The notes: generated from the letters alone by a model not told the origin. Numbered from the stretch's first letter, positions 1 to 7,282 are shown. The stretch is DNA of 15,030 nt from Acidobacteriaceae bacterium (GCA_003165855.1 PMXH01000570.1:4380-19409); one strand, 5' to 3'. Made by a program: numbers and translations.

Positions 1-1262
1 GCAGGTACACCGCCCGCGCATGCTGCGGTGGCCAGGTGTTCCGCGTTGCCCTGAACTGCGACCACGAGATCGAGGCCAGCCTCCGCGGCGGCGCGTCCAC
101 AGGCGATGTGCAGCGCAGTTCCGTGCTCACCCAGTTCGAGCATCTCGCCGGCCACGAGAATGTGGCGTCCTGCGGCGGGGCGCGCGGCGAGGGTTCGGAT
201 CATGGAGCGCAGCGCTTCGGGGTTGGAGTTGTAGCTGTCATTCAGAATCGTGGCTCCGCTAATCTCGATGACCTGGCCGCGCTTGTCGCCGGGAGCGAGT
301 GAAGAGATTGCGGCCATTGCTGCATCCAGATCAACGCCAGCCTCAAGCGCAACGGCCAAGCCGGCGACGGCATTTGACGCGTTGTGCGCGCCCAGCAAAT
401 GCAGAGTGAAGGAGCCCTCGCGCTCACCGGCGCGAATGCGGACGCGCAGCCCTTCCGGGTCTTCGGCGCAGGAAAGAATTTGGGGGTCAGCACATGGACC
501 GCTGCCGAAGTAGACAACGCGGCCCTGAAAATCGCGCCCAAACTGTGCCGCGTAGGCGTCGTCGCAGTTCAAGAACACGACCCCGTTCGCGGGAAGCGCC
601 TCGACCAGCTCGAACTTGGCGCGCGCAATGCCTGCCTGGCCGTCGGCAAAGTTCTCAATGTGCGCGGAGCCGACGTTGGTGATGACTCCCCAGTCGGGCG
701 CGGCGATGCGCGCCAGCGCGGCAATCTCGCCAGAGTGGTTCATTCCCATCTCGACCACGGAGAATTCGTGGTCCGGCATTACGCGCAGCAGTTGCAGGGG
801 CAGCCCGAAGTTGTTATTTAGATTGCCCTGAGATTTGAAAACGCGAAATTTTACGTCGAGCGCCGCGGCAACGGCTTCCTTCGTGGTGGTTTTTCCCGCC
901 GAGCCCGTAATGGCCACGACTCGGCGTCCCCATTGGCGGCGCACATGGTGGGCCAGTATTTGCATTGCAGCGAGCGGGTCCTCCGCGATGAGCAGCGGAT
1001 GCGCCAACACGGCATCGGGCAGGGAAGCGGCACGCGCGCGCGAAACGACAGCGGCCACAGCGCCCCGTTCGAACGACGCGGCCACAAAGTCGTGCCCATC
1101 GTAACGCTCGCCACGAACAGCAAAGAAGAGCTCACCAGGTGCAATCGTGCGCGAGTCGATCGAATAGCCGGAGGCAACCAACGCGCCCGCATTCTGCACA
1201 CTGGTCGGCGCCTCAAGTACCGCTCCCGCGCCCATCGCCGCTTCTGCGAGTGTGAGATTCAT
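1..1262 (-). CDS. murF: UDP-N-acetylmuramoyl-tripeptide--D-alanyl-D-alanine ligase (MurF), 3' end cut by the window
   Basis: Cytoplasmic Mur ligase that adds D-Ala-D-Ala to UDP-MurNAc-tripeptide using ATP, the last step in making the soluble peptidoglycan precursor. About 420 codons are visible, open to the left edge; the family is usually 450-470 aa, so only the end of the C-terminal domain is missing. The protein begins MNLTLAEAAMGAGAVLEAPT. The P-loop GSAGKTTTK lies at residues 120-128, followed by the MurF-typical NLNNNFGLPLQLL and VVEMGMNHSGEI motifs in the central ATPase domain. The last visible residues, AVQGNAEHLATAA, belong to the C-terminal domain. The start ATG (1262-1260) overlaps the murE stop as ATGA, which points to translational coupling in one operon with murE. 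The start is fixed by this overlap. The call is confident from motifs and from the murE neighbour. Confidence 0.93.
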   Translation of the reverse strand, partial: MNLTLAEAAMGAGAVLEAPTSVQNAGALVASGYSIDSRTIAPGELFFAVRGERYDGHDFVAASFERGAVAAVVSRARAASLPDAVLAHPLLIAEDPLAAMQILAHHVRRQWGRRVVAITGSAGKTTTKEAVAAALDVKFRVFKSQGNLNNNFGLPLQLLRVMPDHEFSVVEMGMNHSGEIAALARIAAPDWGVITNVGSAHIENFADGQAGIARAKFELVEALPANGVVFLNCDDAYAAQFGRDFQGRVVYFGSGPCADPQILSCAEDPEGLRVRIRAGEREGSFTLHLLGAHNASNAVAGLAVALEAGVDLDAAMAAISSLAPGDKRGQVIEISGATILNDSYNSNPEALRSMIRTLAARPAAGRHILVAGEMLELGEHGTALHIACGRAAAEAGLDLVVAVQGNAEHLATAACAGGVP

Positions 1263-2749
1263 TGCCCTTCACGATAGCCCAATTGGGCAAGGATGGAAAG
1301 CGCCACCTCGGAGTCGTCGAAGGGGATCGTGCGTCCTGCGAGGATCTGTTCCTTCTCGTGGCCCTTGCCGGCGAGAAGAACAACGTCACCGGGCTTAGCT
1401 GCCTCGAGAGCGAGTCGAATGGCCGAGGCGCGATCCACCTCGATCGTGTATGCGATGCCGGTTGTCTGCAGGCCCGGCTCAATCTCGGCGACAATCGACG
1501 CTGGATCTTCCGAGCGCGGATTGTCGCTCGTGACCACGACAAAATCGCTGCCTTCACCCGCGGCCTGGCCCATCTTCGGTCGCTTGGTGCGATCGCGATC
1601 GCCGCCGCAGCCGAACATTGTGATGACGCGCGCGCCGGAAGCTGCGGTCATCTGGCGTGCGAGCGCGGTCAGATTGCGCAGCGCGTCATCGGTGTGCGCG
1701 TAGTCCACGATGACCGTGAAGGGCTGGCCTGCAACGACGGGTTGAAAGCGGCCCGGGACAGGCTTGAGCGTTGGAATGGCGGCGGCGAGTTGGGAAAAGG
1801 AAACGCCGCGCGCGTGGGCGGCAGTGAAAGCCGCAAGCAGGTTGAGAATGTTTACTTCCCCAGCAAGACGCGAACTGACGCAGGCTGATCCGGCCGGCGT
1901 TTCGAGTTGAATCGTCGCACCCGAAGGCGTGAGCACTGAGCTAGCCGCACGCCAATCGCCCATGCCGATGCCAAATGTGCGAATCTCCGCACCTGCGTTG
2001 CGCGCCGCCGCTGCCATCTCTTCAGCGCGCGCATCGTGCGCATTGATGACCGCGACGCGCGGAGCGGGATAGACTGTCCCGTCGAAGAGCAGGCGCTTGG
2101 CGGCGAAGTACTTCTCCATTGTCCGGTGATAATCGAGATGGTCGCGCGTCAGATTCGTAAATACGGCCACATCAAACGGCACACCAAACACGCGCTCCTG
2201 CGCCAGCGCATGCGAAGAAACTTCCATCACCGCGTCCGTAGCACCGTGCCCCAGTGCTTCATTGAAAATGCGATTCAGTTCCAGCGCCTCCGGCGTCGTA
2301 TGCGGCGCCGGCAAAACCTTCCCGGCCACATGATATTCAATCGTCCCGATCAGCGCGCTCTTCCGCCCTGCCGCCGTCAGAATCGACTCCACCAGAAACG
2401 CGGTCGTGCTCTTCCCGTTCGTCCCAGTAATTCCGGTAATCGCAATCCGCTCTGCCGGCTTCTTATAGAAGTTCGCGCTCACCCGCGCCAGAGCCCGCCG
2501 CCCGTTCGGCACCACCGCCCAAGCCACGCCTGGACGCACCTTCTCCGCCGCCGAATCGGTGATCACCGCGATCGCGCCCGCTTGAATTGCCTGATCGATA
2601 AATTGGTTGCCATCACTGCTCTCGCCGCGCATGGCCACGAACGCGCACCCCGGCCTCACTCGCCGTGAGTCGTATTCCACACTGCTCACACCCGGGTCCC
2701 CGCTTTGCGCGAGGACTTCCGCTCCATCCAGCACCTGTTGGAAGGTCAT
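1259..2749 (-). CDS. murE: UDP-N-acetylmuramoyl-L-alanyl-D-glutamate--2,6-diaminopimelate ligase (MurE)
   Basis: Cytoplasmic Mur ligase that adds the third stem-peptide residue to UDP-MurNAc-L-Ala-D-Glu. The 496 aa are full family length. Visible motifs are the N-terminal UDP-substrate domain (SSVEYDSRRVRPG, 22-34), the P-loop GITGTNGKSTT (106-116), TTPEALELN (151-159), the lysine of YFAAKRLLF (K218) that is carbamylated in the family, and the C-terminal DNPR motif (409-412) with GKGHE (461-465). DNPR is the known signature for meso-diaminopimelate rather than lysine, so the wall is predicted to be DAP-type. The ATG at 2749 is fixed by an in-frame TGA only two codons upstream (2755-2753). There is no clear Shine-Dalgarno, and a perfect TATAAT ends 8 nt before the ATG, so the mRNA may be leaderless. 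No ftsI lies upstream, unlike the usual division/cell-wall cluster order. Confidence 0.96.
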   Translation of the reverse strand: MTFQQVLDGAEVLAQSGDPGVSSVEYDSRRVRPGCAFVAMRGESSDGNQFIDQAIQAGAIAVITDSAAEKVRPGVAWAVVPNGRRALARVSANFYKKPAERIAITGITGTNGKSTTAFLVESILTAAGRKSALIGTIEYHVAGKVLPAPHTTPEALELNRIFNEALGHGATDAVMEVSSHALAQERVFGVPFDVAVFTNLTRDHLDYHRTMEKYFAAKRLLFDGTVYPAPRVAVINAHDARAEEMAAAARNAGAEIRTFGIGMGDWRAASSVLTPSGATIQLETPAGSACVSSRLAGEVNILNLLAAFTAAHARGVSFSQLAAAIPTLKPVPGRFQPVVAGQPFTVIVDYAHTDDALRNLTALARQMTAASGARVITMFGCGGDRDRTKRPKMGQAAGEGSDFVVVTSDNPRSEDPASIVAEIEPGLQTTGIAYTIEVDRASAIRLALEAAKPGDVVLLAGKGHEKEQILAGRTIPFDDSEVALSILAQLGYREGQ

Positions 2750-2757
2750 TGCTCAGA

Positions 2758-2763
2758 ATTATA
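2758..2763 (-). promoter_or_regulatory. Candidate -10 box (TATAAT) for a leaderless murE-murF transcript
   Basis: On the minus strand TATAAT is followed by 8 nt (TCTGAGCA) and then the murE ATG. A start point 7-8 nt after the -10 would put the first transcribed base at or next to the ATG. No convincing TTGACA is seen at 16-18 nt upstream and there is no extended TGn. The box matches the consensus perfectly, but use of this promoter is inferred. Confidence 0.5.
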
Positions 2764-2898
2764 TGGCACGAAGACTGCACCATAGCCGTGAGGCCCGCAG
2801 CAGAATGAGCCCACAGCTTGCAGAAGGCGCTTAAGCCGTGGGTAAGAAAGTTGAAGTCACAGCGCTTCAGAGGGACGAAAGAGAACCGGCAACACCGC

Positions 2899-2919
2899 AC
2901 GCCCGCTCTCGTCGGGCGT
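2899..2919. repeat. Perfect 7-bp inverted repeat in the murE / Cys-rich gene divergent region
   Basis: ACGCCCG, a 7-nt spacer, then CGGGCGT. It sits about 37 bp before the candidate -10 box of the 60-aa gene at 2968. There is no T-run on either side, so it is not a normal intrinsic terminator; it could be an operator. The rest of the 2750-2967 gap shows only the palindrome GCTTAAGC (2829-2836) and no supported gene. Confidence 0.4.
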
Positions 2920-2955
2920 TACTTCCGTCATGTTTCCTGCTTCGTCGCGCAGCGC

Positions 2956-2961
2956 TAAATT
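2956..2961 (+). promoter_or_regulatory. Candidate -10 box (TAAATT) for the Cys-rich small gene
   Basis: TAAATT ends 6 nt before the ATG at 2968, the spacing seen for leaderless genes. No -35 is convincing; TTTCCT at 2933-2938 has the right spacing but matches poorly. No Shine-Dalgarno lies between the box and the ATG. Confidence 0.35.
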
Positions 2962-2967
2962 ATTGCT

Positions 2968-3150
2968 ATGTCCACCGGAACCGGCCACGCCAAATACCGT
3001 TGCGCCCAATGCGAAATGCCGGAAGACCAATGCGAGTGCGATAAGTTCTGCTGCCTCTGCCAGACCACGACCGACGTCCGCGTCTGCGCCGACGGCCTCC
3101 TATACTGCGAACCCTGCCGCACCGCCTGCGACTACAAAACCTCCGACTAA
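2968..3150 (+). CDS. Cysteine-rich small protein, probable zinc-ribbon-like, function unknown
   Basis: The 60-aa protein holds 11 cysteines (residues 12, 15, 22, 24, 28, 29, 31, 40, 47, 50, 54). They are arranged as CxxC (12/15), CxC (22/24), CCxC (28-31) and CxxC (47/50), enough for two four-Cys metal sites. There is no signal peptide or membrane segment, so it is probably a cytoplasmic zinc-binding protein. The regular cysteine spacing is the main sign that it is a real gene. An in-frame TAA at 2956-2958 rules out a longer form, and ATG 2968 is the first start available. No Shine-Dalgarno is seen. It is divergent from murE and convergent with the mutase gene, with a 31-bp gap and no obvious terminator between the two. 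I recall similar short Cys-rich proteins in acidobacteria but cannot name a family; any role is unproven. Confidence 0.75.
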   Translation: MSTGTGHAKYRCAQCEMPEDQCECDKFCCLCQTTTDVRVCADGLLYCEPCRTACDYKTSD

Positions 3151-3181
3151 AACCCGCCGGGACGCGAAGGCGCACCCAACT

Positions 3182-4801
3182 CTAAATCACCACCGCTTCT
3201 CGATACTCCCCAAACACCCGCCGCATCGCATCCGAAATCTCTCCGACGGTCGCGTAAGCTTCCACCGCCTCCACAATCCGAGGCATCACATTCGCCCCCG
3301 TTCGGGCTGCATCCTCCACCGCCGCGACCGCACTCTTCCACGGCGCCGCATCCCGCCTCGCGCGCAGCGCCCGCAACCGCTCGATCTGCTTCGGTTCCAG
3401 CGCTGGATCGATCTTCTGAATCGGAATCGCCTTCTCCGCTTCCACCTCGAACCGGTTCACCCCGACCACCACCGCATCCCCGCGATCCACCGCCTGCTGA
3501 TATTCATACGCCGCGTTCTGAATCTCTTGCTGCACAAATCCGCGCTCAATCGCCTTCTGCATCCCGCCCATCACTTCGATCTTCCCCAGATATTCCGCCG
3601 CGCGCTTCTCAATCTCGTTGGTCAGCGCCTCCATGTAATACGAACCCGCCAGCGGATCGATCGTCTGCGCCGCACCTGACTCATAAGCAATCACCTGTTG
3701 CGTGCGCAGCGCAATCCGCGCCGCCTGCTCCGTCGGCAGCGCCAGCGCCTCGTCATACGAATTCGTATGCAGCGATTGCGTCCCGCCCAGCACCGCCGCC
3801 ATCGCCTGAATCGCCGTCCGTACAATATTGTTTTCCGGCTGCTGCGCCGTCAGCGTCGACCCCGCCGTCTGCGTATGAAATCGCAGCATCCACGATTTTG
3901 GATTCTTTGCCTTGAAATGTTCCCGCATGATGCGCGCCCACATCCTCCGCGCCGCGCGAAACTTCGCCACCTCTTCCAGAAAATTGCTGTGTGCATTAAA
4001 GAAAAACGAAAGCCGCGGCGCGAACTTATCCACATCCAGCCCCGCCTTGATCGCCGCCTCCACATACGCCATCCCATTGCCCAGCGTGAACGCCACTTCC
4101 TGCACCGCCGTCGATCCCGCCTCCCTCATGTGATAGCCGGAAATCGAAATCGTGTTCCACTCCGGGACGTTCTCCTTCGCCCAGGCAAACATGTCGGTAA
4201 TCACGTGCATCGCCTGCTGCGGCGGATAAATATAGGTTCCGCGTGCGATGTACTCTTTCAGCACATCGTTCTGCACCGTGCCCGAAAGTTGCCCGATGTC
4301 TGCACCCTGCCGCCGCGCCACCGCTACGTACAGCGCCAGCAGAATCGATGCCGTCGCATTGATGGTCATCGATGTAGAAATCTTGGTTAGCTCGATGCCC
4401 GCGAACAACAGCTCCATATCCTCGATCGAGTCGATCGCCACTCCCACCTTGCCTACTTCTCCCGCAGCCAGCGCGTGGTCCGAGTCCATCCCGATCTGCG
4501 TCGGCAAGTCAAACGCCACCGAAAGCCCCGTCGTCCCGTTCGCCAACAAATACTTGTAGCGCTTGTTCGACTCCTCGGCATCGCCCATGCCCGCATACTG
4601 CCGCATCGTCCACAACCGCCCGCGGTACATCGTGGCCTGCACTCCACGCGTAAACGGATACTCCCCGGGATATCCAACTTCGGTCTCGTAGTCCGAGCCC
4701 TTCAGGTCCGCCGGTGTATACAGCGGGTTCACCGTAATGTGCGAAGACGTTTCAACCTCCGCCGCCAGCCTCTCACCCGCAGCCTTGATTTTTTCCGCCA
4801 T
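3182..4801 (-). CDS. Methylmalonyl-CoA mutase-type large (catalytic) subunit, no B12-binding domain
   Basis: Coenzyme B12-dependent acyl-CoA mutase, most likely interconverting methylmalonyl-CoA and succinyl-CoA in propionate, odd-chain or branched-chain metabolism. The 539-aa protein is the TIM-barrel substrate domain only. The DxHxxG-bearing cobalamin domain is absent, so a separate small subunit must be encoded elsewhere. Counting from the GTG at 4831 (10 residues more), key blocks are [21 protein letters not shown] (61-81), [12 protein letters not shown] (103-114), [21 protein letters not shown] (184-204) and SGYHMREAG (231-239). The Arg in IARGTY fits Arg207 of the Propionibacterium enzyme, but Gln stands where its Tyr89 is expected, so a related acyl-CoA substrate is possible. 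I chose ATG 4801 because AAGAG lies 7 nt upstream; the in-frame GTG at 4831 has no ribosome-binding site. Confidence 0.92.
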   Translation of the reverse strand: MAEKIKAAGERLAAEVETSSHITVNPLYTPADLKGSDYETEVGYPGEYPFTRGVQATMYRGRLWTMRQYAGMGDAEESNKRYKYLLANGTTGLSVAFDLPTQIGMDSDHALAAGEVGKVGVAIDSIEDMELLFAGIELTKISTSMTINATASILLALYVAVARRQGADIGQLSGTVQNDVLKEYIARGTYIYPPQQAMHVITDMFAWAKENVPEWNTISISGYHMREAGSTAVQEVAFTLGNGMAYVEAAIKAGLDVDKFAPRLSFFFNAHSNFLEEVAKFRAARRMWARIMREHFKAKNPKSWMLRFHTQTAGSTLTAQQPENNIVRTAIQAMAAVLGGTQSLHTNSYDEALALPTEQAARIALRTQQVIAYESGAAQTIDPLAGSYYMEALTNEIEKRAAEYLGKIEVMGGMQKAIERGFVQQEIQNAAYEYQQAVDRGDAVVVGVNRFEVEAEKAIPIQKIDPALEPKQIERLRALRARRDAAPWKSAVAAVEDAARTGANVMPRIVEAVEAYATVGEISDAMRRVFGEYREAVVI

Positions 4802-4845
4802 GACTAAGCTCTTTTCCGAACCAGTCGCCACCGCAACTCATGTGG

Positions 4846-4891
4846 GGACGGCCGCCCTCGGCTGTCCGGCGGCCCAGGTTTATCGGGCCGC
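4846..4891. repeat. Pair of adjacent GC-rich hairpins, possibly a dispersed intergenic repeat
   Basis: Hairpin 1 (4846-4867) pairs GGACGGCCG with CGGCTGTCC around the loop CCCT, 9 pairs including one G-T. Hairpin 2 (4869-4891) pairs GCGGCCC with GGGCCGC around a 9-nt loop. They fill the gap between the membrane-protein gene and the mutase gene. No T-run follows on the minus strand, so termination is doubtful. A related but shorter motif, AAGGCGGCCGTCTCAGCCG, occurs near 5700-5718. I believe such sequences recur in acidobacterial genomes, but this cannot be tested from one window. Confidence 0.45.
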
Positions 4892-4926
4892 TGCCTTGCC
4901 TGGTCCACATTCCCAGTCGGCCAACA

Positions 4927-5274
4927 TTAACGAACGCTGCTTCTCCCCTTCCGCCTCACCCTCCAGAACGAACTCACCCCAAACCACGCGAACGTCACTG
5001 TGAAACAAATTGCAACCGCCACGCGTCCTAACCCCGCCTGCCCAGCATGATATTTCCCATACTCCTTCACCGTGGCGGCCCCAAAACTGAGGGCCATGAT
5101 TAGGAAAATAAGGCCCGTAACCTCCAGCCACAACTGGTGTAGCACGCGTCCAAATGCGCGGGCCGTTGTAGCCACAGCGCTGGTAGTGGCGCGCACCATC
5201 CGGCTGCGCTTAGCCTGTTGCTTCGCCACCCGCGCCACCACTCCCAGCTTTCGTAGATTAGAAACCTTGCTCAC
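4927..5274 (-). CDS. Small two-helix membrane protein, function unknown
   Basis: The 115-aa protein has a strongly basic N-terminus (about residues 1-30, many Arg/Lys) and two hydrophobic segments, around 50-70 (LWLEVTGLIFLIMALSFGAA) and 83-103 (GRVAVAICFTVTFAWFGVSS). It ends with a basic tail. The charge pattern suggests a helical hairpin in the inner membrane with both ends in the cytoplasm. No enzyme motif is visible and I do not recognise a named family. The start is GTG 5274: an in-frame TAG at 5295-5293 leaves no room for a longer protein. A GAGG lies only 2 nt before GTG, too close for a normal Shine-Dalgarno, while TAAAAT ends 7 nt upstream, so the transcript may be leaderless. It lies divergent from the 96-aa gene at 5404 and upstream of, and co-directional with, the mutase gene. 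Confidence 0.75.
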   Translation of the reverse strand: MSKVSNLRKLGVVARVAKQQAKRSRMVRATTSAVATTARAFGRVLHQLWLEVTGLIFLIMALSFGAATVKEYGKYHAGQAGLGRVAVAICFTVTFAWFGVSSFWRVRRKGRSSVR

Positions 5275-5281
5275 GGCCTCG

Positions 5282-5287
5282 ATTTTA
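5282..5287 (-). promoter_or_regulatory. Candidate -10 box (TAAAAT) for the small membrane-protein gene
   Basis: On the minus strand TAAAAT is followed by 7 nt (CGAGGCC) and GTG. A plus-strand TACAAT (5302-5307) nearby could serve the divergent 5404 gene, about 100 nt upstream of its start. Neither has a clear -35. Confidence 0.35.
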
Positions 5288-5327
5288 ACAGCCTATGGCG
5301 CTACAATAACGCAAACCTGCTCCCGTT

Positions 5328-5379
5328 CTCGAAACCGTTCGGCGGCCGCAGGCATCTGAGTATTTTGTAGTGTTTCGAG
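5328..5379. repeat. 8-bp inverted repeat upstream of the 96-aa gene
   Basis: CTCGAAAC (5328-5335) is the exact reverse complement of GTTTCGAG (5372-5379), with 36 nt between. It lies in the likely leader or promoter of the gene at 5404 and could be a long hairpin or two operator half-sites. With this spacing chance is also possible. Confidence 0.25.
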
Positions 5380-5403
5380 CCGACGGCGATCGGGGGGAAC
5401 CAA

Positions 5404-5694
5404 GTGGACCAGCAACTCAAGCAACTCATGAAGGACCTCGGCGAGGCCATCAACGAGTCTCTTTCCGACTCCGAACAGATCGCCGAAGTCGTCTCCCGCA
5501 TCAAAGAGGGCGGTTACGACATCTTTCTCGTCCTCGAAGCCACCATCGGCGTCAGCAAGCAGGGTGAAAAAACTTCCGACAAGACTTCCCTTGTTACCAC
5601 TCTCTCCACCAATCCCGAATTCAAGATCAACGATCAGGATCTCAAGTTCCTCAAGTCCCTCCGCATTAAGATCGAAGAGGAAAAAGAAAAATAG
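5404..5694 (+). CDS. Conserved-looking hypothetical protein, 96 aa, charged and helical
   Basis: The product is a small soluble protein beginning MDQQLKQLMKDLGEAINESL and ending in a run of Lys and Glu. It has no signal peptide, membrane segment or cysteine motif. The first half looks helical and acidic; the centre has a short apolar stretch (YDIFLVLEATIGV, about 39-51); the tail (80-96) is highly charged. I do not recognise a family, and no function is assigned. The GTG start is supported by GGGGGG at 5391-5396, 7 nt upstream, a better ribosome-binding site than any downstream ATG has. It is transcribed divergently from the small membrane protein and lies 152 bp before glgC on the same strand. 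glgC has its own promoter-like box, so the two need not be co-transcribed. Confidence 0.75.
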   Translation: MDQQLKQLMKDLGEAINESLSDSEQIAEVVSRIKEGGYDIFLVLEATIGVSKQGEKTSDKTSLVTTLSTNPEFKINDQDLKFLKSLRIKIEEEKEK

Positions 5695-5813
5695 TCACGA
5701 AGGCGGCCGTCTCAGCCGAAGCAAAGCTCAGCCCGAATTTCCCAAACCGGATCGCCCCTCACTCCTTCAACCCCTGATCCAGCACAAGCAGGCACCGTCA
5801 ACTTTCCCACCTG

Positions 5814-5822
5814 TGCTACCAT
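5814..5822 (+). promoter_or_regulatory. Candidate extended -10 promoter for glgC
   Basis: TGC-TACCAT is an extended -10 box (TGn plus TANNNT) 24 nt before the glgC ATG, which would give a leader of about 18 nt. No good -35 is seen, as is allowed for extended -10 promoters. Confidence 0.4.
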
Positions 5823-5846
5823 CTACTGTTTTTCTAGGGTGCTTTC

Positions 5847-7097
5847 ATGAAAGACACTCTTGGGGTCCTTCTCGCCGGCGGCGCCGGCGAGCGCCTTTAT
5901 CCTCTTACACGCGACCGCGCCAAGCCCGCCGTTACCTTTGGTGGAATGTATCGCATCATCGATATCACTCTCTCCAACTGCCTCAACTCTGACCTGCGCC
6001 GCGTCTACATCCTCACCCAATACAAAGCGCTCTCGTTGAACCGCCACATCCGCGAGGGCTGGAACATCCTCGGCCGCGAAGTGGGCGAGTTCATCGAAGT
6101 GCTTCCCCCCATGCAGCGGGTCAGCGATCAGTGGTATCAGGGCACCGCCGACGCCGTTTACCAGAACATTTATTCCATCGGCAGCGAACAGCCCAAACAC
6201 GTCCTCATCCTCTCCGGCGATCACATCTACAAAATGGATTACGGCAAGATGATGAAGCAGCATCTCGATTCCGCCGCCGACGTCACTCTTGCCACCATAC
6301 AGATCAATCCCGCGGAGACTTCCCGCTTCGGCGTGGTCGACGTCGACAGGGACGGCCGCATCAATGGCTTCGAAGAAAAACCGACGCAGACCCAACTGCG
6401 TTCCCCGTGGAACGCTGAGCGCGTGGCCGGTTCCATGGGCGTCTACCTCTTCAATGCCGACGTGCTCATTCCGGTCCTGCTCAAAGACGCCGAGGACCAA
6501 TCCTCCAGCCACGACTTCGGCAAAGACATTCTGCCTAAGATGGTCAGCGATTATCGCGTCTTCGCCTATGACTTCGTCGACGAAAATAAGAAAGAGGCTC
6601 TGTACTGGCGCGATGTGGGCACGCTCGAGGCCTACTACGAAGCCAACATGGACATCGTCTCGGTCTCTCCCATTTTCAATCTTTATGATCAGGACTGGCC
6701 CATCCGCACTCACCAGCGCCAGTACCCGCCCGCCAAATTCGTCTTCGCCGAAAAGGAACGCATGGGCAGCGCGGTCGATTCCATCGTCTCCAACGGCTGC
6801 ATCGTCTCCGGCGGCATGGTCAAGAACTCCATTCTGTCTCCCGACGTCCGCGTGAACTCTTACTCCGAGGTCGACCAGTCCATCCTGTTCTCCCACGTCG
6901 CCGTGGGACGCCACTGCCGCATCCGCCGCTGCATCATCGACCGCAACGTCCATCTCCCGGAAGGCACAACCATCGGCTACGACACCGAAGCCGACCGCTC
7001 CCGTTACTTCGTCACCGATAGCGGCATCACCGTCGTCACCCGCGACTATTCGCTCTTCGAGAACCCGGTGACGGTGGATTACTTCACCAGCGAGTAG
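5847..7097 (+). CDS. glgC: Glucose-1-phosphate adenylyltransferase (ADP-glucose pyrophosphorylase)
   Basis: Makes ADP-glucose from ATP and glucose-1-phosphate, the committed step of bacterial glycogen synthesis, in the cytoplasm. The 416 aa are normal for the family. The N-terminal nucleotidyltransferase domain shows LLAGGAGERLYPLTRDRAKP (8-27), FGGMYRIIDITLSNCLNS (31-48), the active-site WYQGTADAVYQN (96-107), SGDHIYKMDY (123-132), FEEKP (175-179) and GSMGVYLF (195-202). The C-terminal part is the expected left-handed beta-helix, with repeats such as GCIVSGGMVKNSILSPDVRV. The ATG at 5847 has AGGG 7 nt upstream. No other glg gene is in the window; a duplicated surface-protein cassette follows. 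A weak hairpin (7106-7133, no T-run) is the only terminator-like element after the stop. GlgC is normally allosteric, but its effectors cannot be read from this sequence. Confidence 0.97.
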   Translation: MKDTLGVLLAGGAGERLYPLTRDRAKPAVTFGGMYRIIDITLSNCLNSDLRRVYILTQYKALSLNRHIREGWNILGREVGEFIEVLPPMQRVSDQWYQGTADAVYQNIYSIGSEQPKHVLILSGDHIYKMDYGKMMKQHLDSAADVTLATIQINPAETSRFGVVDVDRDGRINGFEEKPTQTQLRSPWNAERVAGSMGVYLFNADVLIPVLLKDAEDQSSSHDFGKDILPKMVSDYRVFAYDFVDENKKEALYWRDVGTLEAYYEANMDIVSVSPIFNLYDQDWPIRTHQRQYPPAKFVFAEKERMGSAVDSIVSNGCIVSGGMVKNSILSPDVRVNSYSEVDQSILFSHVAVGRHCRIRRCIIDRNVHLPEGTTIGYDTEADRSRYFVTDSGITVVTRDYSLFENPVTVDYFTSE

Positions 7098-7253
7098 GCT
7101 TTCTACCGGAACAATCGTGCCTAATGTTCCCGGCGTGGCGCACTCTGCTGTTACCTGTCCCTGGGCTCCCCTTTTGTTGCTCCGCCCCGCCGGGCTCAGG
7201 ACAAACGCAACAGATGGCGAACCAAGAAGCGAAACATTCGGCCGATTTCCGGG
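7098..7253. other. Gap between glgC and the cassette A promoter; left edge of the tandem repeat
   Basis: Similarity to the region before cassette B begins near 7131 (CCGGCGTGGC, also at 10331-10340) and becomes strong from about 7212. A segment of about 40 nt directly before the -35 box (GATGGCGA, GCGAAACAT, CCGATTTCCGGG) is kept in both copies and includes an extra TCCGG half-site at 7248-7252. GTGGCGCACTC at 7135-7145 equals the left arm of the cassette A terminator. No gene is supported here. Confidence 0.5.
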
Positions 7254-7282
7254 TTGACGCTTGGGAGCTGCCGGAAGATAAT
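7254..7282 (+). promoter_or_regulatory. Sigma70-like promoter of cassette A
   Basis: TTGACG (7254-7259), a 17-nt spacer, then GATAAT (7277-7282). The start point would be near 7289, giving a leader of about 165 nt before the ATG at 7455. Copy B keeps the same -35, the same spacing and CATAAT, and that conservation is the best support. The -10 lies inside a perfect dyad (7269-7288). Confidence 0.7.

Noticed and set aside
384..821. Plus-strand frames opposite murF and murE (for example 384-821, 1262-1888, 2036-2668)
   Set aside because: They lie entirely antisense to confidently identified ligase genes and show no domain or ribosome-binding site.
4802..4831. GTG at 4831 as start of the mutase large subunit
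   Set aside because: No ribosome-binding site precedes it, while ATG 4801 has AAGAG at 7 nt. The longer form cannot be excluded.
7106..7133. Possible glgC terminator (GGAACA/TGTTCC hairpin)
   Set aside because: The 6-bp core has an 11-nt loop, a bulge in its extension and no T-run. It is too weak to call.
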